Assembly: GCF_052119585.1 (NCBI RefSeq)
Contig: NZ_JBGQOJ010000008.1
Coordinates: 81,573 to 145,572, forward strand
Reading direction: 5' to 3'
Origin: JBGQOJ01 sp052119585
Lineage (GTDB): Bacteria; Pseudomonadota; Alphaproteobacteria; Rhodobacterales; Rhodobacteraceae
Length of the DNA stretch: 64,000 nt
The position numbers and the translations under genes are program-made. Under the pieces are notes generated by a model. The model was given only the letters and a program-made list of their open reading frames with translations, did not search any database and was not told the DNA's origin. Below are positions 1-9,349 of the stretch, piece after piece. Numbering within the stretch: the first letter of the stretch is position 1; every line of letters starts with the position of its first letter.

Positions 1-803
1 CGGCGGTGCCCATGTTCCTGTCGCCCGATATGGCTGCCAAGGCCGGCACGCTTCAATTGCACAATGCGGGCATCCTTGACCGCTTTAGCCGGGGTCTGCC
101 AAAAGACGAGGCTGCCGCGATCCGCCCGCAGACGCCCCTGTCGTTCGAAGTGTCGGGCACCACATTGAGCCTTTACGATACCTTCGCAGGGGGCGGTGGA
201 TTTGGCGGCGACGGCTATATGATGGTGTCGGACCAGACGTTCCTGACGCTGTTTCCCGCGCGCAGATCGGCCGCGCCGGATCATATCCTGCTGAAGATCA
301 GGCCCGATGCCGATGCCGATCTGGTCGCCGCGCGCCTGCGCGACCTTGTTTCCGACAAAACCCTGCGCATCCGCAGCTATGCCAAGGCGGCGGCGGATGA
401 CCTGAGCTATCAGCAGACCAAGCGCCCGACCGGCATTATCTTCGGGTTCGGGGTCATCATCGGCATCCTTGTCGGTATCGTGATCGTCTATCAGGTGTTG
501 TCAACCGACGTGGCCGATCATCTGAGCGAATATGCCACCTTCAAGGCGATGGGATACAGTCAGGGTTTTTTCCTTGGTATCGTGTTCGAAGAGGCGCTGA
601 TATTGGCGGTGCTGGGGTTTGTGCCCGGTTTTGCCGTGGCCAGTGGTTTGCTTGCGGGGATGGCGGCCGTGACCACCTTGCCCCTTGCGATGACCGCCGA
701 TATGGCGGTGATGGTCTTTATTGGCACCCTTGTCGCCTGCTCGTTGTCAGGGGCGATTGCGACCCGGCGGCTGGCGTCTGCCGACCCTGCCGATCTGTTT
801 TAG
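1..803 (+). CDS. ABC exporter permease, DevC/FtsX type (5' partial)
   Basis: The reading frame is open from the left edge of the window, so the start lies upstream; about 265 residues are visible where DevC proteins have about 385. The visible part has an extracytoplasmic MacB/FtsX-like region (about residues 1-140) followed by three hydrophobic segments (about 145-170, 190-220, 225-250) and ends in a typical short cytoplasmic tail (RRLASADPADLF). The ATPase gene follows after 9 nt. The pair fits a DevBCA-type exporter, in which the permease works with a periplasmic adaptor (DevB, presumably upstream) and an outer-membrane channel. The substrate cannot be read from the sequence. Confidence 0.8.
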   Translation, partial: AVPMFLSPDMAAKAGTLQLHNAGILDRFSRGLPKDEAAAIRPQTPLSFEVSGTTLSLYDTFAGGGGFGGDGYMMVSDQTFLTLFPARRSAAPDHILLKIRPDADADLVAARLRDLVSDKTLRIRSYAKAAADDLSYQQTKRPTGIIFGFGVIIGILVGIVIVYQVLSTDVADHLSEYATFKAMGYSQGFFLGIVFEEALILAVLGFVPGFAVASGLLAGMAAVTTLPLAMTADMAVMVFIGTLVACSLSGAIATRRLASADPADLF

Positions 804-812
804 GGGCATGGA

Positions 813-1505
813 ATGACCGATGATCCACCCGTCACCGTTGTTGGCTTGAACCATTGGTTCGGCACAGGCGAGGCAAGCAAGCAAGCGATCTTTGACGTCA
901 ACCTGACAGTGAAACGCGGTAGCCTGACGGTTCTTATGGGGCCGTCAGGATCTGGCAAGACCACGCTTTTGACGTTGATGGGCTGCCTGCGCGATGTGCA
1001 GGACGGCTCTGTCCGCCTGCTGGGGCACGAATTGAACGGTGCTGACCGTGCGCTGAACGAGGCCCTGCGCCGCAGGCTGGGGTTTATCTTTCAGGCGCAT
1101 AATTTGCACGGCAGCCTGACTGCGGTACAAAATGTGCTGATGGGGTTGCTGGTGCATGGTGCGCTTGATCACGAACGGCAGATGGCGGCGGCACGCCACG
1201 CGCTGACGCTTGTCGGGCTGGCCGACCGGATGAACTATTTGCCAGCCAACCTGTCGGGGGGCCAGAAACAAAGGGTCGCGGTGGCGCGTGCCCTTGTCGG
1301 CAACCCCGATGTGGTTTTTGCCGATGAACCGACAGCGGCGCTGGATCGCGAAAGCGGCGCCACCGTGGTGAACATGCTGAAAAAGCTTGGGCAGGTGCGC
1401 GGCACTACCACAGTGATGGTCACCCATGACAACCGCATCCTTGATCTGGCGGACCGGGTCGTGACGCTGGAAGATGGCCGCATCGTGCGCGACACGGCCC
1501 CCTAA
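813..1505 (+). CDS. ABC exporter ATP-binding protein, DevA type
   Basis: The 230-residue single-domain ATPase has all the family motifs: Walker A GPSGSGKTT (about residues 43-51), signature LSGGQKQRV, Walker B VVFADEPTAALD and a switch histidine in VTHD. Its length and the immediately upstream DevC-like permease place it with the MacB/LolD/DevA exporter ATPases. It would power an exporter with the preceding permease. No recognition domain is present that could indicate the substrate. Confidence 0.88.
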   Translation: MTDDPPVTVVGLNHWFGTGEASKQAIFDVNLTVKRGSLTVLMGPSGSGKTTLLTLMGCLRDVQDGSVRLLGHELNGADRALNEALRRRLGFIFQAHNLHGSLTAVQNVLMGLLVHGALDHERQMAAARHALTLVGLADRMNYLPANLSGGQKQRVAVARALVGNPDVVFADEPTAALDRESGATVVNMLKKLGQVRGTTTVMVTHDNRILDLADRVVTLEDGRIVRDTAP

Positions 1506-1545
1506 GCCCCGCGAATACCTGCGTTGACAGATGTTAATGCGGTGC

Positions 1546-1569
1546 GGGCAAGGCGGCGTATCCTTGCCC
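1546..1569. other. perfect 8-bp hairpin upstream of ligA
   Basis: GGGCAAGG (1546-1553) and CCTTGCCC (1562-1569) form a perfect stem with an 8-nt loop. It lies after the exporter genes and 29 nt before the ligase start. There is no T run after it, so it is a poor intrinsic terminator. It may be an RNA structure in the ligA leader or simply a weak transcript end. Confidence 0.4.
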
Positions 1570-1598
1570 CAGATGGTCACCGCAGGACGTAGATCGCC

Positions 1599-3596
1599 AT
1601 GTCGCAAAAGACCGGGGATGCCGAAAGGATCAAGGGGCTGCGCAAAGAAATCGCGCGGCACGACCGGCTGTATTATGTCGAGAACGCGCCGACAATTTCG
1701 GATGCGGCCTATGATGCGCTGTTTGACGAGTTGCAGCACCTGGAGGCGCGTCACCCTGACCTTGTGACAGAGACGTCACCGACCCAAAGGGTTGGCGCAG
1801 CACCGGAATCCGGGCTGGCAAAGGTCGAACACATCGACGCGATGCTAAGCCTGAACGCCGTCAAGGACGAAGACGCGGTTGCCGGTTTCTTGAAACTGCT
1901 GTCGGAAAAGACCGGGCGGGATCATCCGGGGGTGGTGACAGAGCCGAAATATGACGGCGTCTCGATCGAGGTGGTCTATGAAAAGGGGCTGTTCCTGCGG
2001 GCCGTCACGCGGGGGGATGGTCGGGTTGGCGAAGACATCAGCCATACCCTGAAAACGGTCCGCAGCCTGCCGCTGCGGCTGGCCGGGGGGAACGGCTTGC
2101 CGGATATGCTTGCCGTTCGGGGCGAGGCGATCCTGCCCAAAGACAGTTTTCAGACCGTGAACAAGATCCGAGAGCAATCCGGTGAGGACGCGTTTGCCAA
2201 TCCGCGCAACGCGGCGGCGGGAATCCTGCGCAGGCTTGATCCGAAAGGGGTGCAAGAGGTGCAGTTCGCGTTGATGTTCTATGATGCGTCGGGCATGGAC
2301 CGCAACGCGATTGGCACACAATGGGCGCTGCTGGACCAGTTGCAGGACTGGGGGCTGACGGTGGGCGACGAGCGGCGCCGCTGCACGACAGCCGAGGATG
2401 TGCGGAAGTTCCACGACGCCTTGCACCGCAAGCGCGATGATCTGGCCTACGAGATCGACGGCATCGTGCTGAAGCTGGATGACCTGGCCGTGCGCGATGC
2501 GCTTGGGACGCGCGCGCGCAGTCCGCGTTGGGCGCTGGCGTGGAAGTTCGAGCCGCGCAAGGAGGTGACGCGGATCAACGATATCGCCGTGAGCGTTGGC
2601 AGAACCGGCGCGCTGACGCCTGTTGCGCTGCTTGATCCTGTTGATATCGGCGGGGTGACTGTGGCGCGGGCGACGCTGCACAACGTCGACGAGGTTGCCC
2701 GCAAGGATTTGCGGGTGGGCGACACCGTGCGGATCGAGCGGGCAGGGGATGTGATCCCCGAAGTGGCGGAGCGGATCGAAACGCCCGAACGCCCGCGCGG
2801 CCCCGCGTTCGAAATGCCGGACGCCTGCCCCGCCTGCGGTGCCGAGGTAGAGCGCCGTGGGCCGATAGCCTATTGCCCGGCGGGTGTGGCCTGTCCGGCA
2901 CAGGTCAAGGGCCGTCTGGTGCATTACGCCAGCCGTGGGGCAATGGATATCGACGGGCTGGGCGACGAGACCGCCGATCAGCTTGTCACAAAGGGCTTGG
3001 TGAAAGATGTTGCCGATATTTACGGGCTGACTGTCGAGGATATCGAGGCACTGGCGGGGTTTGCCCATACCTCTGCCGTCAAGCTGCATGATGCGATCCA
3101 CCCGCGTGGCACGGTGCCGCTGGACCGTTTTCTGGTGGCCCTTGGCATCGAAAATGTGGGCCGGGATACGGCGCGGCGGCTTGCCATGGCGTTTGGCAGC
3201 CTTGCGGCGGTGCAGGATGCGAACCGGGACGCGCTGTGCAAGGTCGAGGGGGTCGGTGCCGAAACCGCCCGAAGCGTGCGGGATTTTTTCCATGAGGCGC
3301 GCAATCGCAAGGTGATTGAGCGGTTGCTTGATGCGGGGGTAAAACCGCAGGACATCCCGCAGGCAGGGGATAGTTTGGCGGGAAAGACCTTTGTGCTGAC
3401 CGGCGCGCTGGACGCATGGACCCGCGAACAGGCCACCGACGCGATCCTGCGGCGCGGAGGGCGGGTGGCGTCGGGCGTCAGCGGACATACGGATTACGTG
3501 GTGATCGGCGCCGATCCGGGACGCAAGCTGGACGAGGCGAAAGCCAAAGGCGTCAAGACGCTGAATGAAACCGAATTCAAGGACATGCTGACCTGA
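1599..3596 (+). CDS. ligA: NAD-dependent DNA ligase
   Basis: The enzyme seals nicks in duplex DNA with NAD+ as adenylate donor. The 665-residue protein has the LigA architecture: an N-terminal Ia domain with the HDRLYYV and SDAAYDAL motifs, the adenylation motif EPKYDG with the acceptor lysine at about residue 117, an OB fold, a four-cysteine zinc finger (CPACG...CPAGVACPAQ), helix-hairpin-helix repeats and a C-terminal BRCT domain (about 590-665). The reading frame is intact. It ends 12 nt before the likely polX start, so the two are probably co-transcribed. This pairing with polX is unusual, so the gene may be an accessory ligase rather than the housekeeping copy, but that cannot be decided from this window. 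Confidence 0.93.
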   Translation: MSQKTGDAERIKGLRKEIARHDRLYYVENAPTISDAAYDALFDELQHLEARHPDLVTETSPTQRVGAAPESGLAKVEHIDAMLSLNAVKDEDAVAGFLKLLSEKTGRDHPGVVTEPKYDGVSIEVVYEKGLFLRAVTRGDGRVGEDISHTLKTVRSLPLRLAGGNGLPDMLAVRGEAILPKDSFQTVNKIREQSGEDAFANPRNAAAGILRRLDPKGVQEVQFALMFYDASGMDRNAIGTQWALLDQLQDWGLTVGDERRRCTTAEDVRKFHDALHRKRDDLAYEIDGIVLKLDDLAVRDALGTRARSPRWALAWKFEPRKEVTRINDIAVSVGRTGALTPVALLDPVDIGGVTVARATLHNVDEVARKDLRVGDTVRIERAGDVIPEVAERIETPERPRGPAFEMPDACPACGAEVERRGPIAYCPAGVACPAQVKGRLVHYASRGAMDIDGLGDETADQLVTKGLVKDVADIYGLTVEDIEALAGFAHTSAVKLHDAIHPRGTVPLDRFLVALGIENVGRDTARRLAMAFGSLAAVQDANRDALCKVEGVGAETARSVRDFFHEARNRKVIERLLDAGVKPQDIPQAGDSLAGKTFVLTGALDAWTREQATDAILRRGGRVASGVSGHTDYVVIGADPGRKLDEAKAKGVKTLNETEFKDMLT

Positions 3597-3608
3597 AAGG
3601 GGCTGGTG

Positions 3609-5327
3609 ATGCCGGTGCACAATAGCGAAATTGCGACGATGTTCGATCATGTGGCTGACCTGCTGGACATTCAGCAGGCCAATCCTTTTCGTATCCGCGC
3701 GTATCGCAACGCCGCAGCCACGATCCGCGATCAGGGGCGCAACATTGCCGATATGCTGGAGGAGGGCGAGGATCTGTCCGAACTGCCGGGCATCGGCGTG
3801 GATCTTGCCGGCAAGATCTCCGAAATCGTCAAAACCGGACATCTGGGGCTGCTGGACGAGATCGCCAAGGACATCCCCGATACGCTGGTGGAAATCACCG
3901 CGATCCCCGGCATCGGCCCAAAACGGGCGCGGGCGTTGCACGAGGCGCTTGATATAGGGTCGCTTGATGATCTCGAGGCTGCCGCCGAGGCCGGAAAGAT
4001 AGCCGGCATCAGCGGCTTCGGGCCAAAGACGCAGCAGAAAATCCGGGATGAACTGAAGAAAGGCGATCTTGCAGAGCACCGCGTCAGGCTTGCCATGGCC
4101 GAGGATTTCGCCATCCCGCTTCTTGCCTATATCAAGGACACCCCCGGCGTGCAGACCGCCGAGATCGCCGGTAGCTATCGCCGCCGCAAGGAAACGGTCG
4201 GTGATCTTGATATCCTTGCCGCAGCGCAGGACGGCAAAGGCGTTATTGACCGCTTTGTCGTTTATGACGAGGTTGAAACGATCGTGTCGCAGGGCGAAAC
4301 CCGTTCAACGGTCAAGTTGCGTTCGGGGTTGCAGGTTGATCTGCGGGTTGTTCCAAAGGTCAGTTTTGGCGCGGCGCTGCATTATTTCACCGGGTCCAAG
4401 GCGCATAACATTGCCTGCCGCAGACGGGCGCAGGACCGCGGGCTGAAGCTGAACGAATACGGGGTTTTCGATGGAAAGACCCGCATTTGCGGTGCGACCG
4501 AACAAGAGGTCTACGATGCGATCGGCCTGCCGCCGATACCGCCGGTCCTGCGCGAGAATCGAGGAGAGATCGAAGCCGCCGAAAAGGGCGCGTTGCCCGA
4601 ATTGATCACACTGGCTGATATACGCGGCGACCTGCACTGCCATACCACAGCCTCTGACGGGCGAAATTCGATACGTGAAATGGCCGAGGCGGCGATCGCG
4701 CGCGGATATGAGTATCTGGCGATCAGCGATCATTCCAAAAGCCAGACTCAGGCCGGCGGGCTTGACGAGGCTGCGCTGGCGAAACATCTGGACGAGATCG
4801 ACAGGGTCCGCGACGATTTGGGCGGTATCCACATCCTGAAGGCCAGCGAAGTGGATATTCTGAAGGATGGCAGTCTGGATTACGATGACGATGTGCTGGA
4901 CAAGCTTGATCTTGTGATTGCCGCCGTTCATGCGAATTTCGATCTGGACGAAGACAAACAGACCGAGCGGATCATCCGCGCAATGGACAATCGGCACGTC
5001 AATATCATCGCGCATCCGACGGGCCGGTTGATCGGTGAACGCAGGCCCTACGCCCTGAACATGAAGCGCCTGATGAAAGCCGCCGCCGATCGGGGATGTT
5101 TTCTGGAGATCAACGCAGAGCCACTGCGGCTTGACCTGAACGACATCAACTGCCGGATGGCCAAAGACGCCGGAGTGATGGTTTCGATCGGGACCGATGC
5201 GCATTCCACAGGCGGGCTTGACCACATGCGGTTTGGTCTTGATCAGGCGCGTCGCGGCTGGCTGGGGCCGGACAACGTTGTGAACACGCGCAACTGGTCG
5301 GCGCTATCAAAATTGCTGCGCCGGTAA
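3609..5327 (+). CDS. polX: DNA polymerase/3'-5' exonuclease PolX
   Basis: This family X repair polymerase is about 572 residues long. In order it has helix-hairpin-helix motifs (about 1-140, with PGIG elements), a nucleotidyltransferase core with the metal-binding aspartates in GDLDIL, and a C-terminal PHP phosphoesterase domain with DLHCHTTASDG, ISDHS, IIAHP and GTDAHS motifs. It fills short gaps and its PHP domain trims 3' ends. A GTG lies three bases before the chosen ATG; the ATG is preferred for its spacing from the AAAGGGG ribosome site. It follows ligA directly, so a gap-fill-and-seal repair module is a reasonable inference. Confidence 0.92.
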   Translation: MPVHNSEIATMFDHVADLLDIQQANPFRIRAYRNAAATIRDQGRNIADMLEEGEDLSELPGIGVDLAGKISEIVKTGHLGLLDEIAKDIPDTLVEITAIPGIGPKRARALHEALDIGSLDDLEAAAEAGKIAGISGFGPKTQQKIRDELKKGDLAEHRVRLAMAEDFAIPLLAYIKDTPGVQTAEIAGSYRRRKETVGDLDILAAAQDGKGVIDRFVVYDEVETIVSQGETRSTVKLRSGLQVDLRVVPKVSFGAALHYFTGSKAHNIACRRRAQDRGLKLNEYGVFDGKTRICGATEQEVYDAIGLPPIPPVLRENRGEIEAAEKGALPELITLADIRGDLHCHTTASDGRNSIREMAEAAIARGYEYLAISDHSKSQTQAGGLDEAALAKHLDEIDRVRDDLGGIHILKASEVDILKDGSLDYDDDVLDKLDLVIAAVHANFDLDEDKQTERIIRAMDNRHVNIIAHPTGRLIGERRPYALNMKRLMKAAADRGCFLEINAEPLRLDLNDINCRMAKDAGVMVSIGTDAHSTGGLDHMRFGLDQARRGWLGPDNVVNTRNWSALSKLLRR

Positions 5328-5347
5328 TGCCCGTCGGGGGCATCTTT
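5327..5347 (+). terminator. small intrinsic terminator after polX
   Basis: ATGCCC (5327-5332) pairs with GGGCAT (5338-5343) around a 5-nt loop and is followed by CTTTCGTT. The stem starts in the last base of the polX stop codon. It is short, so the call is tentative, but its position at the end of the ligA-polX unit fits. Confidence 0.45.
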
Positions 5348-5349
5348 CG

Positions 5350-5363
5350 TTAACCCTGATCAA
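5350..5363. promoter_or_regulatory. weak FNR-like box upstream of the SLC13 gene
   Basis: TTAACCCTGATCAA matches the FNR consensus TTGAT-N4-ATCAA at 8 of 10 positions. It is the weakest of three such boxes in the first 10 kb. Distance to the SLC13 start (5499) is about 135 nt. Confidence 0.25.
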
Positions 5364-5498
5364 TGCGTTGGGCGACAGTCATGGGACAATGCCCGGTCGG
5401 GTTCGAAACACGCGGGGTTGCAGCATGAACAAATTTCCCAATGCGCATTGTTCTTTTGGCGGGTTCGGGATGGATTTATGTCTGGGCGGTGCTGCATC

Positions 5499-7265
5499 AT
5501 GACCTTTCAGATCGCAACTGTCCTTGGGCTTTTGGTTTTTGCCATGGGGCTTTACATGACCGAATGGGTTTCGGTCGATGTCGTCGCATTGGCCCTTTTG
5601 GCGGCGCTTATGCTGTTCGGCATATTGACGCCCGCCGATGCGTTCGCGGCATTCGGCAGCGAGATCGTCATTATTCTTGCGGCGATCATGGTGCTTGCTG
5701 GCGCCATTGTGGAGGCGGGCGTCATGGACTGGCTTGGCAACTATGCGAACAAGGTCGGCGGCACGCACCGTAACCGCGTTTCAATGCTGTTGCTTCTGGG
5801 GATATCGGCGGCAAGTTCCGCGTTGCTGAGCAATACCAACACGACTGCCATCATGATCTCGCCCGCCGTCGAGATGGCCCGCCGCGCCAAAATCAGTGCC
5901 AGCCGCATATTGATGCCGCTGGCCTATGCGTCGATGCTTGGCGGGTCGTGCACCTTGATCGGAACCTCTGCCAATCTGGCCAGCAGCGGCTTGATCACCC
6001 GGCTGGGAATGGAGCCGTTTTCACTGTTCGAATTTCTGGGGATTGGAACTGTAATCACCGTTATCGGCCTTGTCTGGCTGGTGTTTCCCGGTCAATGGCT
6101 GATTACGCCGCGAAGTCCGGTGGAGGAAGAGGGGCAATCCGAACCGCGCCGCTTCTTCACAACCCTTCGCTTGGCCAAAGGCTCTTCGGTGATCGACACG
6201 CCGATAGGGGGCCTGAATTTCAAGGATTTCGATGCCGATCTTCTAAGCGTCGACCGGGGCGGCAAGCGTCTGGACCCCCACCATTCCCGTAAGTTGAGAG
6301 AGGGGGACGAGTTGATCGTCCGGGCATCGCGGAACGGGCTGCTCAAGCTCAAGAAGTCGAAACTGTTCACTCTGGAACCTGACGAGCATTTTTCTATCCG
6401 GTATGGCGAAGACATGGTTCCGGTGATGGCCGAGGCTGTTGTGATGCCCCAATCGCGGCTGGTCGGGAAAACGCTGAAGCAGCTTCAGTTTTTCGATCAG
6501 TCCAGCGGTATCGTTCTGGCGATTTACCGCCGCACCCGCAGCCGACCTGCGCGTATCGAGAACATGCAGTTGCGCGCGGGCGATGTGCTGTTGCTTCAGG
6601 GGTCGCAGCAGGGCCTTAGGCGTATGCGCGGGAAAACAGACCTTCGCGTTCTGATGAGCGTTGACGAGACGGTCATCACCCCGCGGCAGGGTATTCTGAC
6701 GTTAAGCGCGATGATCATTGCTGTGCTGGTGGGCGCACTGGGGATTGCACCTTTCTCGCTCAGTATTCTGATCGCGTTGCTGGTGGTGGTTCTGACCGGC
6801 GGGGTCACCATGCAGGAGGCCTACCGCCTGATCGAATGGCGGCTTCTGGTGGTGATTGCCGCGATGTCCGGGTTTGGGCTGGCGATGGAAACCAGCGGCA
6901 CGGCGGAATATCTGGCGATGTATATCGTGCAAACCGTGGCGCCGTTCGGTTCGGTCTTTGCGATGGCGGCCTTTTGCGTTCTGGCGGTGCTGCTGACCCA
7001 ACCGATGTCAAACGCAGGGGCTGCACTGACGGTTATTCCCGTTGCCGTTGCCGCCGCCGAGGGGCTGGACCTGAACCCCCGGATGCTGGCCGTTCTGGTG
7101 ACGTTGTCGGCCTCGCTTTCGTTTATATCGCCGCTCGAACCCGCATGTTTGCTGGTCTATGATGTCGGGCGATACCGCTTTGTGGATTTCGTCAAGGCGG
7201 GGACGCCGCTGACGATCATCAGTGTTGCTATTCTTCTGGTTCTTGTGCCGCTGTTCTGGCCGTGA
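5499..7265 (+). CDS. SLC13/DASS-type permease with TrkA-C domains
   Basis: The 588-residue membrane protein starts at ATG 5499; an in-frame TTG at 5418 would add 27 non-conserved residues and is not favoured. About five hydrophobic segments come first (1-200), then a soluble central region of about 200 residues that resembles two TrkA-C (RCK_C) domains (about 210-400), then further membrane helices. Family members take up anions such as dicarboxylates or sulfate; the exact substrate is not readable. The motif SNTNTTAIM matches the SLC13 helix-break motif. Its 3' end overlaps the convergent flavoprotein gene by 38 bp. Confidence 0.85.
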   Translation: MTFQIATVLGLLVFAMGLYMTEWVSVDVVALALLAALMLFGILTPADAFAAFGSEIVIILAAIMVLAGAIVEAGVMDWLGNYANKVGGTHRNRVSMLLLLGISAASSALLSNTNTTAIMISPAVEMARRAKISASRILMPLAYASMLGGSCTLIGTSANLASSGLITRLGMEPFSLFEFLGIGTVITVIGLVWLVFPGQWLITPRSPVEEEGQSEPRRFFTTLRLAKGSSVIDTPIGGLNFKDFDADLLSVDRGGKRLDPHHSRKLREGDELIVRASRNGLLKLKKSKLFTLEPDEHFSIRYGEDMVPVMAEAVVMPQSRLVGKTLKQLQFFDQSSGIVLAIYRRTRSRPARIENMQLRAGDVLLLQGSQQGLRRMRGKTDLRVLMSVDETVITPRQGILTLSAMIIAVLVGALGIAPFSLSILIALLVVVLTGGVTMQEAYRLIEWRLLVVIAAMSGFGLAMETSGTAEYLAMYIVQTVAPFGSVFAMAAFCVLAVLLTQPMSNAGAALTVIPVAVAAAEGLDLNPRMLAVLVTLSASLSFISPLEPACLLVYDVGRYRFVDFVKAGTPLTIISVAILLVLVPLFWP

Positions 7266-8706
7266 CAGGTGCGGCGGCATCGACCGGCGTGTCATCGCAG
7301 CGGAACGTCTCCAGCTCGGACTTGTCCGTTTCGACGGCGCACTGTTTACGTGCGCGGCGCAAGGCGCTGCGAACGATTTCTTCGTAGGTTGGATGATAAA
7401 ACGGCATTTTCAGCAGATCGCCAAGGGTCGCGCCCTGTGCCAGCGCATAGGCGAACATATGCGCCAGATGTTCGGCATCTTGTGCGAACATCTCGACACC
7501 CAAAAGCCGTGCGGTGGCCTTTTCCGCATAAACCCGGATCGCGCCGTCCCCGCTGCGGGCAAGTTGCGAACGGCCCTTGTTGCTGAATGAAGCCGGACCA
7601 ACCGCGATTTCATCCTTGCGCTGTTTCAGGTCCGCCCAGCCAGCGCCGACGCTGGCAATCTGTGGATCGGTAAAGGTGACGTGAAGCGGAATGCGCCGCC
7701 GGAATGCGGTATCCTTGCCGCGAACGGCGTTGTAGCCTGCGATGCGACCTTCGTCGGCGGCTTCGTGCAAAAGCGGCCTGAGGCCGGAGACGTCGCCCGC
7801 AAGATAGACCCGTGTTCCCTGAATGGCGAGACAGGATTCGTTGACGTCGGGCTGGCCGTTTTCATTTACCCCGATGCCAAGATGCTGCAAACCCAGACCG
7901 TCCAGATTAGGCATCCGGCCCATGGCGACCAGAACGCAATCCACCTGTGTCTGTCCGCCATCCCAGTGCATGGTCACCGCGCCGTCTGGTCCGGCTTTCG
8001 GCTCAACGGTCGCGGTGACAATCCTGAACTCGGACTGCATGGCGGTCGATGCAAGGTCGTGCAGGTCGGGGTGGGATAACCCGCCAAAACCGGGCGAGGG
8101 ATCAAACCCCGTCACTTCGACACCAAGCCGGGCAAGGGCCTGCCCCAATTCCAGCCCAACCGGCCCCAGTCCGATGACCGCGATGCGCGGCGGAAGCGTT
8201 TCGAGATCAAAGAAATCGTCGGTTGTGAAGACGCGCTTGCCCAGCGTTTCTGGCCATGTGGCGGGCATCACGGGGCTGCTTCCGGTGGCCACAATTGTGG
8301 CCCGTGGCCGAAAGACGCGGCCATTGGCATGAAGCATCCCATCCTTCGCAAAGGCCGCCCTGTGCGGTATCAGGTGGTCACCTTTCCATGCGTCCATTCC
8401 CTTCACCACGCCAGAGACAAATCCATCCCGCAGGCGCCGTGTTTCAGACAATACTGCCTTTGCGTCGATCTGAAGGTGATCCGCCCCGCGAATCCCCAGT
8501 GCGCGGAAGCTGTGGCGCCTGTGAAAATCATGCGCCGACTGAAGGAACGCCTTGGATGGCATACAGGCCACACGCGCACAGGTCGTGCCCAATGGCCCGG
8601 GGTCGAAAACCATATAGCTGTCGGTTTTTTTCACGACCTCGGCGCGCGCCGAAAGACCGGCAGTGCCTGCGCCCAGAATGGCAACGTCGATATCCTCGAG
8701 TGTCAT
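7228..8706 (-). CDS. FAD-dependent pyridine nucleotide-disulfide oxidoreductase (dihydrolipoyl dehydrogenase-like)
   Basis: The 492-residue protein has an N-terminal FAD-binding GAGTAGL motif, a redox-active CxxxxC pair in TTCARVACMPSK, a central NAD(P)-binding GLGPVGLELG motif, an FAD-contacting LAGDVSG segment and a C-terminal dimerisation domain with HPTYEE. This is the dihydrolipoamide dehydrogenase/mercuric reductase fold. The redox motif differs from the usual GGTCLNVGCIPSK, and no 2-oxo acid dehydrogenase genes are nearby, so it is probably not the pyruvate dehydrogenase E3. The start at 8706 is preceded by a strong AGGAGG. It lies just downstream of the hibernation-factor gene on the same strand and is likely co-transcribed with it. 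Confidence 0.85.
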   Translation of the reverse strand: MTLEDIDVAILGAGTAGLSARAEVVKKTDSYMVFDPGPLGTTCARVACMPSKAFLQSAHDFHRRHSFRALGIRGADHLQIDAKAVLSETRRLRDGFVSGVVKGMDAWKGDHLIPHRAAFAKDGMLHANGRVFRPRATIVATGSSPVMPATWPETLGKRVFTTDDFFDLETLPPRIAVIGLGPVGLELGQALARLGVEVTGFDPSPGFGGLSHPDLHDLASTAMQSEFRIVTATVEPKAGPDGAVTMHWDGGQTQVDCVLVAMGRMPNLDGLGLQHLGIGVNENGQPDVNESCLAIQGTRVYLAGDVSGLRPLLHEAADEGRIAGYNAVRGKDTAFRRRIPLHVTFTDPQIASVGAGWADLKQRKDEIAVGPASFSNKGRSQLARSGDGAIRVYAEKATARLLGVEMFAQDAEHLAHMFAYALAQGATLGDLLKMPFYHPTYEEIVRSALRRARKQCAVETDKSELETFRCDDTPVDAAAPVTARTAAQEPEE

Positions 8707-8742
8707 GGTGGTCCTCCTTGGGGGCGATGCGATCTGCCGCAA

Positions 8743-9321
8743 TCAACCGGCAGGGTTGTATTTCAAAGCGCTGATCGGGCGAACCGTGCTTGCCTGCGGG
8801 CCTATTTCGCTTTCGTCGGTCTGCACCACCAGTTCGACGGTGTCGCGGGTTTGCAGCTGGTCAAAGTCGCCGTCGACGACGCTGTTCTTGTGGAAATAGA
8901 CCAGCCGGTTGTCTGTTGCGATGATCTGGCCATAGCCCTGATCGTGGTGGATTTCGACGATCTTTCCCTGAAGCGGTCCGTCATGGGTCTTTACGTCGCC
9001 GCCAATCTTCTGCTTCCAGCGCTTGATTTCGCGCGCCATCGAGGCGAAGGCATCGCGCACTGCCACCTTGAGATGCTCGTGTTCGGCGGTGTCATTCTGC
9101 TGGTGGTGAACGACGAGTTCATCGCCCGGCACGCGAACCTCGATGGTCACCTCGTAGAGGTTCCCCTTTTTCTGGCTGTTGTGCGGGGCACGAATATAGA
9201 CATGGCAACTGGTGATCTGATCTGCGAATTGTTCCAGATGGTCGACCTTTTCCTGAACCAGCGCCTTGATCTCGTCGGTTGGCGTTACGTTTTTGAAAGC
9301 AAGTTCCAAAGGGGTTTGCAT
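8743..9321 (-). CDS. HPF/RaiA-type ribosome-associated protein fused to a cold-shock domain
   Basis: Residues 1 to about 105 match the ribosome hibernation promoting factor/RaiA fold, including the FKNVTPTDEIKALVQEK start typical of S30AE proteins. Residues about 113-190 form a cold-shock (OB) domain, recognisable from GKIVEIHHDQGYGQI and VYFHKNSV, which correspond to the RNP motifs. Such a protein would sit on resting ribosomes and bind RNA. An AAGGAG lies upstream of ATG 9321. It has an FNR-like box 29-42 nt upstream of its start, and the flavoprotein gene follows after 36 nt. Confidence 0.85.
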   Translation of the reverse strand: MQTPLELAFKNVTPTDEIKALVQEKVDHLEQFADQITSCHVYIRAPHNSQKKGNLYEVTIEVRVPGDELVVHHQQNDTAEHEHLKVAVRDAFASMAREIKRWKQKIGGDVKTHDGPLQGKIVEIHHDQGYGQIIATDNRLVYFHKNSVVDGDFDQLQTRDTVELVVQTDESEIGPQASTVRPISALKYNPAG

Positions 9322-9349
9322 GTTGTGCTACTCCTTAAATCTGATGCCG

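Noticed and set aside
1845..4079. 744-codon minus-strand reading frame opposite ligA and polX
   Set aside because: It is the antisense of two well-supported genes. The translation is rich in R, H and Q with no motifs, as expected for antisense frames in GC-rich DNA.
7228..8706. Mercuric reductase or true E3 subunit call for the flavoprotein
   Set aside because: No C-terminal cysteine pair or mer genes, and no 2-oxo acid dehydrogenase genes nearby; the broader family name is safer.
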